Assembly: GCA_041602035.1 (NCBI GenBank)
Contig: JBFIHA010000001.1
Coordinates: 186,001 to 250,000 of the forward strand
Direction of reading: 5' to 3'
Origin: JAOTVV01 sp041602035
Lineage (GTDB): Bacteria; Gemmatimonadota; Gemmatimonadetes; Gemmatimonadales; GWC2-71-9
DNA length: 64,000 nucleotides
Shown in pieces: positions 51,345 to 59,017 of this stretch. Every line of letters starts with the position of its first letter. Positions within the stretch are counted from its first letter, which is position 1. A program made the translations under genes and the position numbers. Below the pieces are notes generated by a model, which made no database searches, was not told the origin of the DNA, and saw nothing but the letters and a program-made list of their open reading frames with translations.

Positions 51345-52577
51345 CTAGTACCGCAGGCACTCTACCGGGTCAAGGCTCGCGGCCTTCCTGGCCGGAAACA
51401 ACCCTGCCATGAGGCCGATGGCGCCCAGCAGCGACAGGGTGATCACGGCCACGAGTGGAGAGATGGTTGGCCTCCCGACGTATTCCTGCATCGGCACGAA
51501 GCTGAGCAGCCACACGAGGCCCCACGAGCCCGCAAACCCGAGGACGGCCCCGAGGCCGACGATCAGGAACGTCTCACCGATGAACTGCAGCAGGATGTCT
51601 CTTCGGGTCGCTCCAACGGAACGCTTGACGCCGATCTCACGGGTGCGCTCGCGGACCACGATGTACATGATGTTGGCGACCCCGATCCCGCCAACCGTGA
51701 GGGTGAAGGTCCCGACGATCGCGAAGAAGATGTGGAAGGCGAGGAACATGTAGCCGAAGCGAACCTCCCACTCGGCCGTGTCCCACACGGCCAAGGCATC
51801 GTCGTCGTCCGGATCGAAGGAGTGTCGACGCCCGAGCACCTCGTAGACGCGACGCTCCACGCTCTTGGTGAGGGTGGCGTCGCGCACGCGGTACACGAAG
51901 TTACCGACGAAACGGTTGCCGAAGAGTGCCCGGTGCGTGGAGGCCGGGATGAAGACTCGGTCTTTGTCGCGCCCGTTGTACGAGGAGTTCTGTGTCTTGG
52001 GACGCATGACGCCCACCACGGTGAAGGGCGTCTCGCCGACGAAGATCTGCTGCCCGACCGGCGTCGTGTCGGCGAACAGAAGCGTTGCGAGTTCATCGCC
52101 CAGCACCGCCACGCGGCGGCGGTCGGCCAGGTCTTGGACATTGATGAATCGCCCGCCCATGTCGGCGATGATGTTGCGCATCTCGCCGTAGGCGGGGGTG
52201 ATCCCTGTGATGTTGGGATTGGCGGTCCGGGTGCCGCGTCGCACCGGGGTGCTGCGGTTGGAGTATTCCGGACTCAGCATCACGATGTCCGGGATCTCCC
52301 GCTGCAGCAACGCACCGTCCTCCTCGCGCAGGTTGATGTACCGCCCCTCCGGAAATCCGCGGAAGCTGACGGTGGTGCGCCCCCCGAAGAGGATGACGAT
52401 GCGATCACCAAGCCCGTGGAACCGTATGCGCGTCTGCCGCTCGAGCCCGACCCCAAATGCCAACAGGACCACGACGGCAATGGTACCCCAGGCGATGCCC
52501 AGCACGGTGAGCGCCGTGCGCAGGCGCTGCGCTCGGAGGTCGGCGGCGAACTCGCGCAGCAACGTGGTGAGCTGCAT
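51345..52577 (-). CDS. MacB-like ABC permease (no ATPase domain), first copy
   Basis: A paralogue (410 residues) of the gene downstream, with the same layout: N-terminal helix (ALTVLGIAWGTIAVVVLLAFGVG), periplasmic core domain, and three helices with GIGVANIMYIVVRERTREIGVKRSVGATRRDI. It lies six bases after the adaptor gene stop, so adaptor and permeases are one operon. The ATP-binding subunit needed for activity is missing from this cluster. Confidence 0.9.
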   Translation of the reverse strand: MQLTTLLREFAADLRAQRLRTALTVLGIAWGTIAVVVLLAFGVGLERQTRIRFHGLGDRIVILFGGRTTVSFRGFPEGRYINLREEDGALLQREIPDIVMLSPEYSNRSTPVRRGTRTANPNITGITPAYGEMRNIIADMGGRFINVQDLADRRRVAVLGDELATLLFADTTPVGQQIFVGETPFTVVGVMRPKTQNSSYNGRDKDRVFIPASTHRALFGNRFVGNFVYRVRDATLTKSVERRVYEVLGRRHSFDPDDDDALAVWDTAEWEVRFGYMFLAFHIFFAIVGTFTLTVGGIGVANIMYIVVRERTREIGVKRSVGATRRDILLQFIGETFLIVGLGAVLGFAGSWGLVWLLSFVPMQEYVGRPTISPLVAVITLSLLGAIGLMAGLFPARKAASLDPVECLRY

Positions 52578-52583
52578 GGGAGG

Positions 52584-53681
52584 TTACGTGATCTCCCGCG
52601 GCGGCGGCTCCACGACTTGCTCGCCGTCCCGGAGGCCTTCGATGACCTCGAGATTGATGGCGTCGCTGAGGCCGCGCGTAATGACGCGGTCCTCGGTGGC
52701 GCCGTTCGGCAGCAGCACGGTGACCATGGCCGTATCGCCCGACACGCGCACCACTCGCTCCGGGATCACCAGCACGCTGTCCCGCCGAGCGATGATGACA
52801 TCGGCGTTGGCCGAATAGCCCGCCCGAAGGGTAGTGCCGTACGTCTCCGTCAGCGCGATTTCGACCGGGAAGACGGTCGAATTGTCCTCAGTGCGCGCCT
52901 TGAGCGAGATCCGGCTGAGGCGGCCTTCGACGCGGGCGTCGGGGAGTGCGCCGATCTTGATCGTCACCGCCATCCCCTCGCGCAAGCGGCCCACGTCGAT
53001 CTCGTCCACCGTCCCGCGGAACATCAGCTTGGTCATCTCGGCCATCGTCATCAGCACCGTTCCCTCTTGATAGGTGCTGAGCGGGACGACCGGGTCGCCT
53101 ACTTCGACGGTCTTCTCCAGAATGAACCCGGCAATTGGGGAGCGGATCACCGTTTCGATGGCGTCGTCCGCCACCGTGAGCTTGCCCTCTTCGAGGAGGG
53201 TGAGGCGCTCGCGGGCCATCTGCAGCTGGATGCGTCGTTCCGCGTACCGCTGTTCGGTCTCCTGATACTCGCGATCCGACACGAGCCCCTGCTCGTTGAG
53301 CGCGCGTTGACGCTCACGGTCCCGCGCGAGGTTGTCGAGCTCCACCTGCCGGAGCTCGAGTTGTCGCCTGGCATCGGCCAATTCGAGTGGTGTGGGGTTG
53401 GGCTTGATCTCCAGCAGCGGTTCGCCGGCGCGTACGAAATCCCCCTCATCGTGCAGCAGGCGCCGGACCACGCCCGAGATCTGGGACTTCACGCTGACCT
53501 CGATCTCGGGCTCGATGCGTCCGACCGCGAGGGCCTTGTCGACAATCGTCTCTCGGCTCACCGTCACCGTCCTGACGTCGTCCCCGCGGCCGCTCCCCCG
53601 GGAAACCCCGACGGCGACGGCCGAGGCGGCGACGGCGGTGACGCCAAGCGTCACGAGGATGAACTTGGTTCGGCGCGTCAT
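52584..53681 (-). CDS. MacA/HlyD-like periplasmic adaptor
   Basis: A 365-residue membrane-fusion protein: N-terminal membrane anchor (FILVTLGVTAVAASAVAVGVS), barrel-sandwich halves (KSQISGVVRRLLHDEGDFVRAGEPLLEIKP and IRSPIAGFILEKTVEVGDPV), a coiled-coil hairpin between them, and a C-terminal beta domain. GAGGGA precedes ATG 53681. It should connect the two MacB-like permeases to an outer-membrane channel, which is not encoded here. Confidence 0.9.
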   Translation of the reverse strand: MTRRTKFILVTLGVTAVAASAVAVGVSRGSGRGDDVRTVTVSRETIVDKALAVGRIEPEIEVSVKSQISGVVRRLLHDEGDFVRAGEPLLEIKPNPTPLELADARRQLELRQVELDNLARDRERQRALNEQGLVSDREYQETEQRYAERRIQLQMARERLTLLEEGKLTVADDAIETVIRSPIAGFILEKTVEVGDPVVPLSTYQEGTVLMTMAEMTKLMFRGTVDEIDVGRLREGMAVTIKIGALPDARVEGRLSRISLKARTEDNSTVFPVEIALTETYGTTLRAGYSANADVIIARRDSVLVIPERVVRVSGDTAMVTVLLPNGATEDRVITRGLSDAINLEVIEGLRDGEQVVEPPPREIT

Positions 53682-53828
53682 GGGCAGATCCCTCGGGCGT
53701 GCGGCGCCACCCGCGTCGTGGTCGGTGTGAGGCGGCAAGTGGGGCGTCGTTCCACTTTGTGACAGCTGACCCTACGACGCCCGGCCGGAGGGAGTTTCAG
53801 CCACCCCGATCGCTGTATATTGGCCGAG

Positions 53829-54299
53829 ATGACATCAACACCGCCACCACGAGTGACGATCCGTCCGGCTCGCCCGGAAGAACTGCCGGCGGTCGAGGAC
53901 CTCTTGCGTCGCGTGCGTCTCCCGGTCGACGGAATCGCCGGACTGACGGGACTGGTGACCGTGGCGGATGCCGGCGGGCGGGTCGTGGGATCCGCCGCGT
54001 TGGAGCCGTATGATCCCGCCGGTTTGCTGCGGTCGGTGGCCGTGGAGCCCACGTATCAGGGACAGGGACTCGGGGTCGAGCTGACCGACGCCACCCTCGG
54101 ATTGGCGCGCCGCCGCCGGATGCAGCGGGTGTACCTGCTTACGGAGACCGCGTCGACCTTCTTCCCACGCTTCGGATTTCGCGTGGTTGCCCGCGGAGAG
54201 GTGGATCCCGCTGTGCGGGAATCGGCGGAGTTCACCCGGCTGTGTCCGGACACCGCCGTGGCGATGGTGCTGGATCTGACAGCCGACGCGTCCCCATGA
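53829..54299 (+). CDS. arsN2: GNAT acetyltransferase, ArsN2-like
   Basis: A 156-residue N-acetyltransferase. The acetyl-CoA loop is LLRSVAVEPTYQGQGLGVEL, and TETASTFFPRFGFRVVARGEVDPAVRESAEF with LCPDTAVAM closely follows what I know of ArsN2, linked to resistance to organoarsenical or glutamate-analogue toxins. No other ars gene is nearby. ATG 53829 lacks a ribosome-binding site, but TATATT at 53816-53821 sits seven bases before it, so the message may be leaderless. The substrate assignment is tentative. Confidence 0.75.
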   Translation: MTSTPPPRVTIRPARPEELPAVEDLLRRVRLPVDGIAGLTGLVTVADAGGRVVGSAALEPYDPAGLLRSVAVEPTYQGQGLGVELTDATLGLARRRRMQRVYLLTETASTFFPRFGFRVVARGEVDPAVRESAEFTRLCPDTAVAMVLDLTADASP

Positions 54300-54326
54300 A
54301 GAAAGGCCCCGGCATCAGCCGGGGCC
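54298..54326 (-). terminator. Bidirectional intrinsic terminator
   Basis: A perfect nine-bp stem, GGCCCCGGC (54305-54313) with GCCGGGGCC (54318-54326) and loop ATCA, lies between the convergent acetyltransferase and ferredoxin genes. On the minus strand it is followed by TTTCTTC, making it a good terminator for the ferredoxin gene; on the plus strand the T-run is poor. Confidence 0.8.
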
Positions 54327-54351
54327 TCCCTGCACTCGACTGGCCCGGCCG

Positions 54352-54624
54352 TCAGCTGCTCCGCCCCTGGGCCACCTGACGCTCGTCGCCGGTCTCGAAG
54401 TACTCCCGATTCTTTGCCGTAAAGGTGTGCCACTCCTCCGGCACGTCCTCCTCTGGGAAGATGGCGTTCACCGGGCATTCCGGCTCGCAGGCCCCGCAGT
54501 CGATGCACTCGTCGGGGTGGATATAGAGCTGATCCTCACCCTCGTAGATGCAGTCTACGGGGCAAACATCGACGCACCCGCGATCCAACGTGCCGATGCA
54601 AGGCTCGGCGATGATATAGGTCAT
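54352..54624 (-). CDS. fdxA: 7Fe ferredoxin
   Basis: A 90-residue electron carrier with one [3Fe-4S] and one [4Fe-4S] cluster. Cys9, Cys17 and Cys50 match the 3Fe ligands, and Cys21, Cys40, Cys43 and Cys46 match the 4Fe ligands of Azotobacter ferredoxin I, each shifted by the initial Met; Cys25 is the conserved free cysteine. ATG 54624 is supported by CGGAGAG and by family length; an in-frame ATG at 54699 is rejected. Single-gene transcript with its own terminator. Confidence 0.95.
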   Translation of the reverse strand: MTYIIAEPCIGTLDRGCVDVCPVDCIYEGEDQLYIHPDECIDCGACEPECPVNAIFPEEDVPEEWHTFTAKNREYFETGDERQVAQGRSS

Positions 54625-54742
54625 TCGTGAGACTCTCCGGGATAAAAAGTGCAAACCGGGGACGCGTGCAATCTTGATGGGCATTGGTGACACTGTCAAG
54701 CGGCTTGCGATCCAGCGGCCATCAAGCTAGCCATCGTGCAGC

Positions 54743-55672
54743 ATGCGCGTTGCCTCGCTTCTCGCCACCGGCACCGAGATCGTGTACGCCCTCGGGATGG
54801 GCACGGCCCTGGTCGCGATTTCGCACGAGTGTGATTATCCCCCTGAGGCTCGCACCAAGCCGCGACTCAGCCGTCCGCGGTTCGACCCCACCGGTCGCAG
54901 CAGCGGCGAGATCGACCGGTTGGTGCGGGACACCATGAGGCGGGACGGGAGCGTATACGAAGTGGACACGGCGCGCCTCCGTAATCTATCGCCCAATGTG
55001 CTGCTTGCTCAGGCAGTGTGCGACGTGTGTGCGGTACCCACCTCGTTGGCGGACGAAGCGGCGCGGTCGCTCGGGGACACGGCGCGCGTGATCTCCCTGG
55101 ACGCCCACTCGGTCGCTGACATCGTGGCGAGCATCCAACTGGTCGGGGAAGCGCTCGGCGTCAGCGAACGGGCGGACACGCTGATTGCCGAGATGGGGGA
55201 GCGGGTTGCCGCCGTTGAGGCGAGCCTTGCCGGTGCACCGCGGCCAACGGTGTTGGCGCTCGAGTGGCTCGATCCGCCCTTCCTCCCAGGGCATTGGACG
55301 CCCGAGATGATCGAGCTCGCGGGGGGGGTACCGCTCGAGGCCACGGCGGGTGCCCCCTCACGGGCGGTAGCGTGGGGAGACCTCGCATCGCTCGACCCGG
55401 ACGTGCTGCTGGTCGTTCCCTGCGGCTACGACCTCGACGTGGCCCGCCGAGATGCGGATCGATACGCGACGCGGCTCGCGGAAGTCGCGGGTCGAGCGGT
55501 GCATGCTGGCCGCGCGTTCGTGGCGGACGGGTCGGCGTATTTCAATCGATCGGGACCTCGGGTCGTCGATGGTATCGAGCTTCTCGCAGCGCTGCTTCAT
55601 CCGGGACGATTCCGAGGCATGGAGCTTGATGGTCGGGCCGAACGCTGGCTGCCCGGTCACGAGCGCCAATAG
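54743..55672 (+). CDS. Cobalamin-binding protein, BtuF-like, without signal peptide
   Basis: A 309-residue protein with the two-lobed fold of type III periplasmic binding proteins (IVYALGMGTALVAISHECDYPPEA, then LDPDVLLVVPCGYDLDVARRDADRY). Its relatives are annotated as cobalamin-binding proteins, but it begins directly at the first beta strand (MRVASLLATGTEIVYALG), so it should be cytoplasmic. It has the Cys motif VCDVCAVP near residue 95. It might sequester or deliver B12 within the cell, which is notable near carH. No BtuCD genes are adjacent. Confidence 0.82.
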   Translation: MRVASLLATGTEIVYALGMGTALVAISHECDYPPEARTKPRLSRPRFDPTGRSSGEIDRLVRDTMRRDGSVYEVDTARLRNLSPNVLLAQAVCDVCAVPTSLADEAARSLGDTARVISLDAHSVADIVASIQLVGEALGVSERADTLIAEMGERVAAVEASLAGAPRPTVLALEWLDPPFLPGHWTPEMIELAGGVPLEATAGAPSRAVAWGDLASLDPDVLLVVPCGYDLDVARRDADRYATRLAEVAGRAVHAGRAFVADGSAYFNRSGPRVVDGIELLAALLHPGRFRGMELDGRAERWLPGHERQ

Positions 55673-55699
55673 CGCGTCTTTCACCTCAAGGAGCTGGCA

Positions 55700-56116
55700 G
55701 TGCGATACAGTCCATTACTCGTCCAACCGATGCGCGACGACCTCACACGACTCGGATTCGAGGAACTCCTCACGCCGGAACAGGTGGATGAGGTCCTCGG
55801 GGCGGAGAAGCATCCGATGCTGGTCGTGGTCAACTCGGTATGCGGCTGCGCCGCCGGGAAAGCCCGCCCCGGTGTGGCGCTCGCGATGCGACACGCGAAG
55901 ACACCACGCAGACTCGTGACGGTGTTTGCCGGCATGGACATCGAGGCAACCGAGCGCGCCCGGTCCTACTTCACGGGATATGCCCCGTCATCGCCACAGA
56001 TTGCGCTGTTCGCCGGCGGTGAGCTCGTCCACATGCTCGAGCGCAGGGACATCGAGGGACGGGAGGCCGACGCGATTGCGGCCGACCTGCAGATGGCGTT
56101 TGACAAGCACTGCTGA
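55700..56116 (+). CDS. brxA: Bacilliredoxin (BrxA/BrxB family)
   Basis: A 138-residue thioredoxin-fold protein with the C-G-C active site (NSVCGCAAGKARPG; Cys48 and Cys50) that removes bacillithiol or similar low-molecular-weight thiols from oxidised proteins. GTG 55700 follows AAGGAG by six bases. It lies 27 bp after the BtuF-like gene and 30 bp before the glycerophosphodiesterase, so the three may be cotranscribed. Confidence 0.93.
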   Translation: MRYSPLLVQPMRDDLTRLGFEELLTPEQVDEVLGAEKHPMLVVVNSVCGCAAGKARPGVALAMRHAKTPRRLVTVFAGMDIEATERARSYFTGYAPSSPQIALFAGGELVHMLERRDIEGREADAIAADLQMAFDKHC

Positions 56117-56146
56117 TAGGGGCTCCGGGCGCCGACCGAGGCCCAG

Positions 56147-56869
56147 ATGATTCTGCTCGAGCCGGCCGCGCTTCCCATCGTCGGACACCGAGGGGCTGCC
56201 GCTGACCATCCGGAAAACACGCTGCTCTCGTTTGATGAGGCTTTGGGGCAGGGCGCGGACGCGCTCGAGCTTGACGTCCGCGTCTCTGCCGACGGGCAGG
56301 CCGTGGTCATCCACGATGCGACCGTCGACCGAACCACGAGCGGCTCTGGTTTGGTGTCAGCGTTCACGGTGGCGCAGCTCCGCGCCTTGGATGCCGGTGC
56401 GGGACAGCCCGTGCCCACCCTCGATGATGTGTTGGCCCGCTACCCCGACACGCCGCTCATTCTGGAAGTGAAAGAAGAGGCGGTGGCTGCCGCCGCGGCA
56501 GCGACACTCCTGCGACACGGTGCCGCCAACCGAGTGCTCGTGGGGTCATTCGTACACGCTGCCCTCCGGCCATTCAGGAGGGGGTTCTATGTGTCGGCGT
56601 CCCGCCGCGAGACCGCCATGAGCTGGGTGGCGGCGAGAGTCGGAGCATCGGTGCCCGGTCTGGGCGTGCACGCCTTCACGGTGCCAGAAATGCACGGCAG
56701 GCTTCGAGTCGTCGACGAGGCGTTCGTCCGGGCGTCGCGGCGCCGTGGCCGTCCGGTCCACGTGTGGACGATCGACGAACCCGACCGGGCCAGAAGGCTG
56801 CGCGGACTCGGCGTGGCTGGTATCATTACCAATCGTCCCTCGTTCTTGCGCGCGGCGCTCACAGGGTAG
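56147..56869 (+). CDS. ugpQ: Glycerophosphodiester phosphodiesterase
   Basis: A 240-residue cytoplasmic GDPD-family enzyme that hydrolyses glycerophosphodiesters to glycerol 3-phosphate and an alcohol. IVGHRGAAADHPENTLLSFDEAL and ALELDVRVSADGQAVVIHDATVDRTT carry the catalytic His pair and metal-binding Glu/Asp; HVWTIDEPDRARRLRGLGVAGIITNRP is the characteristic C-terminal block. No signal peptide is present. Confidence 0.93.
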   Translation: MILLEPAALPIVGHRGAAADHPENTLLSFDEALGQGADALELDVRVSADGQAVVIHDATVDRTTSGSGLVSAFTVAQLRALDAGAGQPVPTLDDVLARYPDTPLILEVKEEAVAAAAAATLLRHGAANRVLVGSFVHAALRPFRRGFYVSASRRETAMSWVAARVGASVPGLGVHAFTVPEMHGRLRVVDEAFVRASRRRGRPVHVWTIDEPDRARRLRGLGVAGIITNRPSFLRAALTG

Positions 56870-56879
56870 AGAACCTCCC

Positions 56880-56999
56880 ATGACCGCATCACCTACGACG
56901 TCGCCTGCCGACGCCGCGGCCATCGCGGCTCTCCTCGGCGCGGTCGGGATGCTGGCCGCCCCCGCGCAGCGGCCACCAGCGTGCCCCGCGGGCCGCTGA
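56880..56999 (+). other. Short open frame (39 codons) upstream of the response regulator
   Basis: ATG 56880 opens a 39-residue Ala/Pro-rich frame ending at TGA 56997-56999, with one hydrophobic stretch (AAIAALLGAVGMLAAPA). It has only a weak ribosome-binding site. It may be a leader, or the true N-terminus of the next gene separated from it by a frameshift, since that gene lacks a normal start. As an independent gene it is doubtful. Confidence 0.3.
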
Positions 57000-57030
57000 G
57001 GAGGGCGACACGTCTCTCACCGATCTCATC

Positions 57031-57825
57031 TTGGTCGTCACGGCGGTGGTTTCAGCCGTCATGCTGTTGCTCATTCGGTTCGGGCGGCGCCTGCCCACCC
57101 ACGCGGACTTCCGTCAGCTTGCCACTCGCGTGGAGAAGGCGCTGCCGCCTGACCAGCCGACGGCAGAGCTGGTTGCCGCCTGGGTGCAATTCCTGCGTGA
57201 CCACGTCCATCAGTCGTCCAGCGCGCTCAACAACCGTCTGAGCGCCATCGTGCTTGCCATCGAGGCGCTCGAGCGGGGAGGGCTCTCCGATGAGCAGAGG
57301 GCCTCCATCGAGACCGTCAGGAGAGAGATCGACCGGGCGGCCAACATCACGGGCTCCCTGGTCCATCGCGCCTCCTCGGATGCCGTCGACCAGCCACCCC
57401 CGGCCTGGCACGTACTGCAGGACGCGGTGCCGCGCCCGGCGCGGATCCTGGTGGTCGACGCGGACGAGAGCAACCGCGTCGCCGTCACGAGACTTCTGAG
57501 GAGTCTTGGCCACCAAGTGACGGCCGTTCCCGGCGGGCGGGAGGCGTGGGACGAGCTCAGTCGGGAGCCGGTCGATTGCATCCTCTGCGATCCCCGTATG
57601 CCCGTGCTGGGTGGCCGAGCGCTCTACGAGCAGGTGACGGAACGCATGCCGCCGCTGGCTCGGCGGTTCGTGTTCGTGACCGGCGACTACGCCACCGCCG
57701 AGTCGCACGCGTTTCTGGAGAGCACCGGACAGCCGGTGATCGGCAAACCCTACAAGGTGGAAGACCTTCTCGCCGGCGTGGCTACCGTGCTTCAGCTCGC
57801 CGGTGTCGTGGAGCGCGACGGGTAG
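57031..57825 (+). CDS. Membrane-anchored protein with degenerate kinase helix and receiver domain
   Basis: A 264-residue signalling protein. A membrane helix (LVVTAVVSAVMLLLIRF) is followed by a helical segment that looks like the dimerisation domain of a histidine kinase (FLRDHVHQSSSALNNRLSAIVLAIEAL) but has no ATPase domain, then a full receiver domain with DADESN acidic pocket, phosphoacceptor Asp in CDPRMP, Thr in FVTGD and Lys in GKPYK. The only in-frame start is TTG 57031; upstream codons stay open to 56884 with GAGGAGG at 56998-57004 but no ATG or GTG. The N-terminus is unsure. Confidence 0.7.
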   Translation: MVVTAVVSAVMLLLIRFGRRLPTHADFRQLATRVEKALPPDQPTAELVAAWVQFLRDHVHQSSSALNNRLSAIVLAIEALERGGLSDEQRASIETVRREIDRAANITGSLVHRASSDAVDQPPPAWHVLQDAVPRPARILVVDADESNRVAVTRLLRSLGHQVTAVPGGREAWDELSREPVDCILCDPRMPVLGGRALYEQVTERMPPLARRFVFVTGDYATAESHAFLESTGQPVIGKPYKVEDLLAGVATVLQLAGVVERDG

Positions 57826-57864
57826 TACGGCTCCCTGTCCTGCGGCTGCTCGTTCGCCGCGTCG

Positions 57865-58980
57865 TCATCGCACGAGGGCGCGCATCGCGGTCGTCAATAG
57901 GGTGAGGGCGGCCTCCAATTCGGTCCGGTCCCCGCCGAACCCCAGTCGCAAATGCCCCGGCAAGCCGAAATGATCGCCTGGAACGAGGAGGATGTCATAG
58001 TCGGCGCGGATGCGCTCGACGAGGTCAGGAGCCGTCATGGGGTGGTCGTACCGGAGCAGCGTGATCGCTCCGCACGCCGGCTTGCGCCAGTCGAAGAGAT
58101 CGCCGAATCCCTCCAGCCATGATGCCAGGATCGGGTAGTTGGCGTTGAGGATGGTGCGGGTCCGTTCCAGAATCGCCTGGCGCGAGCGCAGCGCGAGGGT
58201 CGCGAGGCGATCGCTGGCTGGACCCCCACCTATCACCGTATAGTCGTGGCGCCGCAGGAGCGCGTCCTTGCACTCCGGCGAGGTGACCAGCCAGCCGATG
58301 CGGAGGCCCGGCAAGCCATAGGCCTTCGAGAGGCCGCTGACGACGATGGTTCGGTCGTGCGATCCCCAAAACGAAGGCGTGATCTGGCCGCGCAGCTCGG
58401 CTCCCTGATACACCTCGTCGACGAGGAGCCACGCGCCCACCTCGCGGCTCCGGTCCACGATGGCCTGGCGTCCCTCGTCCGAGAGCACCTGCCCCGTAGG
58501 ATTGTTGGGATTGGTCACGACCACCAGCTTGGTGCCCGGCGTGATCGCCCGCTCGACATCGGCCGGATCGAGCGTCCAATCGTGATCCGGCCGCAAGCGG
58601 AATTCGCTGACTGTCGCGCCGAAGTTCCGCACCAACCCGGGGATCTGCATGTAGGTGGGGGTGAGCACGGCCACGTGGTCACCCGGCTCGAGCAGGGTCC
58701 AGCAGGCGATGAAGTTGGCCTCGGCGCTCCCGATTGTGACCGTCACATTCTCTGGATCGGCGCCGCCATAGATCGCCCCGATCGCGGTCCGTAGCTCCCG
58801 GGTTCCGTCGGACTGTCCGTACCCCATCCGGGCCTGCAGGAAGTCCTCGGCCGACTCGCCGGCCATTGTCAGCACCTCGTCGATCGTCAACGCCCGAACG
58901 CCGCTCTCCGACAGGTTGTAGCGGACGCGGTGCTCCCAGGTACTCTGCCAGCGCTCCAGCTCGAACGTGATGAACGCCAT
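57865..58980 (-). CDS. Class I/II PLP-dependent aminotransferase
   Basis: A 371-residue fold-type I aminotransferase. NPNNPTGQVL, LVDEVYQGAEL and the PLP lysine Lys219 in VSGLSKAYGLPGLRIGW are standard, and the C-terminal Arg that binds the substrate carboxylate is in GHLRLGFGG. AGGAGG precedes ATG 58980. It resembles aspartate/aromatic-type or capreomycidine-synthase-like enzymes; the amino acid used cannot be told. It lies downstream of the DUF5916 gene on the same strand as a separate block. Confidence 0.9.
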   Translation of the reverse strand: MAFITFELERWQSTWEHRVRYNLSESGVRALTIDEVLTMAGESAEDFLQARMGYGQSDGTRELRTAIGAIYGGADPENVTVTIGSAEANFIACWTLLEPGDHVAVLTPTYMQIPGLVRNFGATVSEFRLRPDHDWTLDPADVERAITPGTKLVVVTNPNNPTGQVLSDEGRQAIVDRSREVGAWLLVDEVYQGAELRGQITPSFWGSHDRTIVVSGLSKAYGLPGLRIGWLVTSPECKDALLRRHDYTVIGGGPASDRLATLALRSRQAILERTRTILNANYPILASWLEGFGDLFDWRKPACGAITLLRYDHPMTAPDLVERIRADYDILLVPGDHFGLPGHLRLGFGGDRTELEAALTLLTTAMRALVR

Positions 58981-59017
58981 CGATCAAGTCCTCCTGAGCG
59001 TCGATGGATCGGCCGAC

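Noticed and set aside
51732..53762. A 676-codon open frame on the plus strand
   Set aside because: Antisense to the MacB-like permease and the MacA-like adaptor, with no recognisable domain or start signal.
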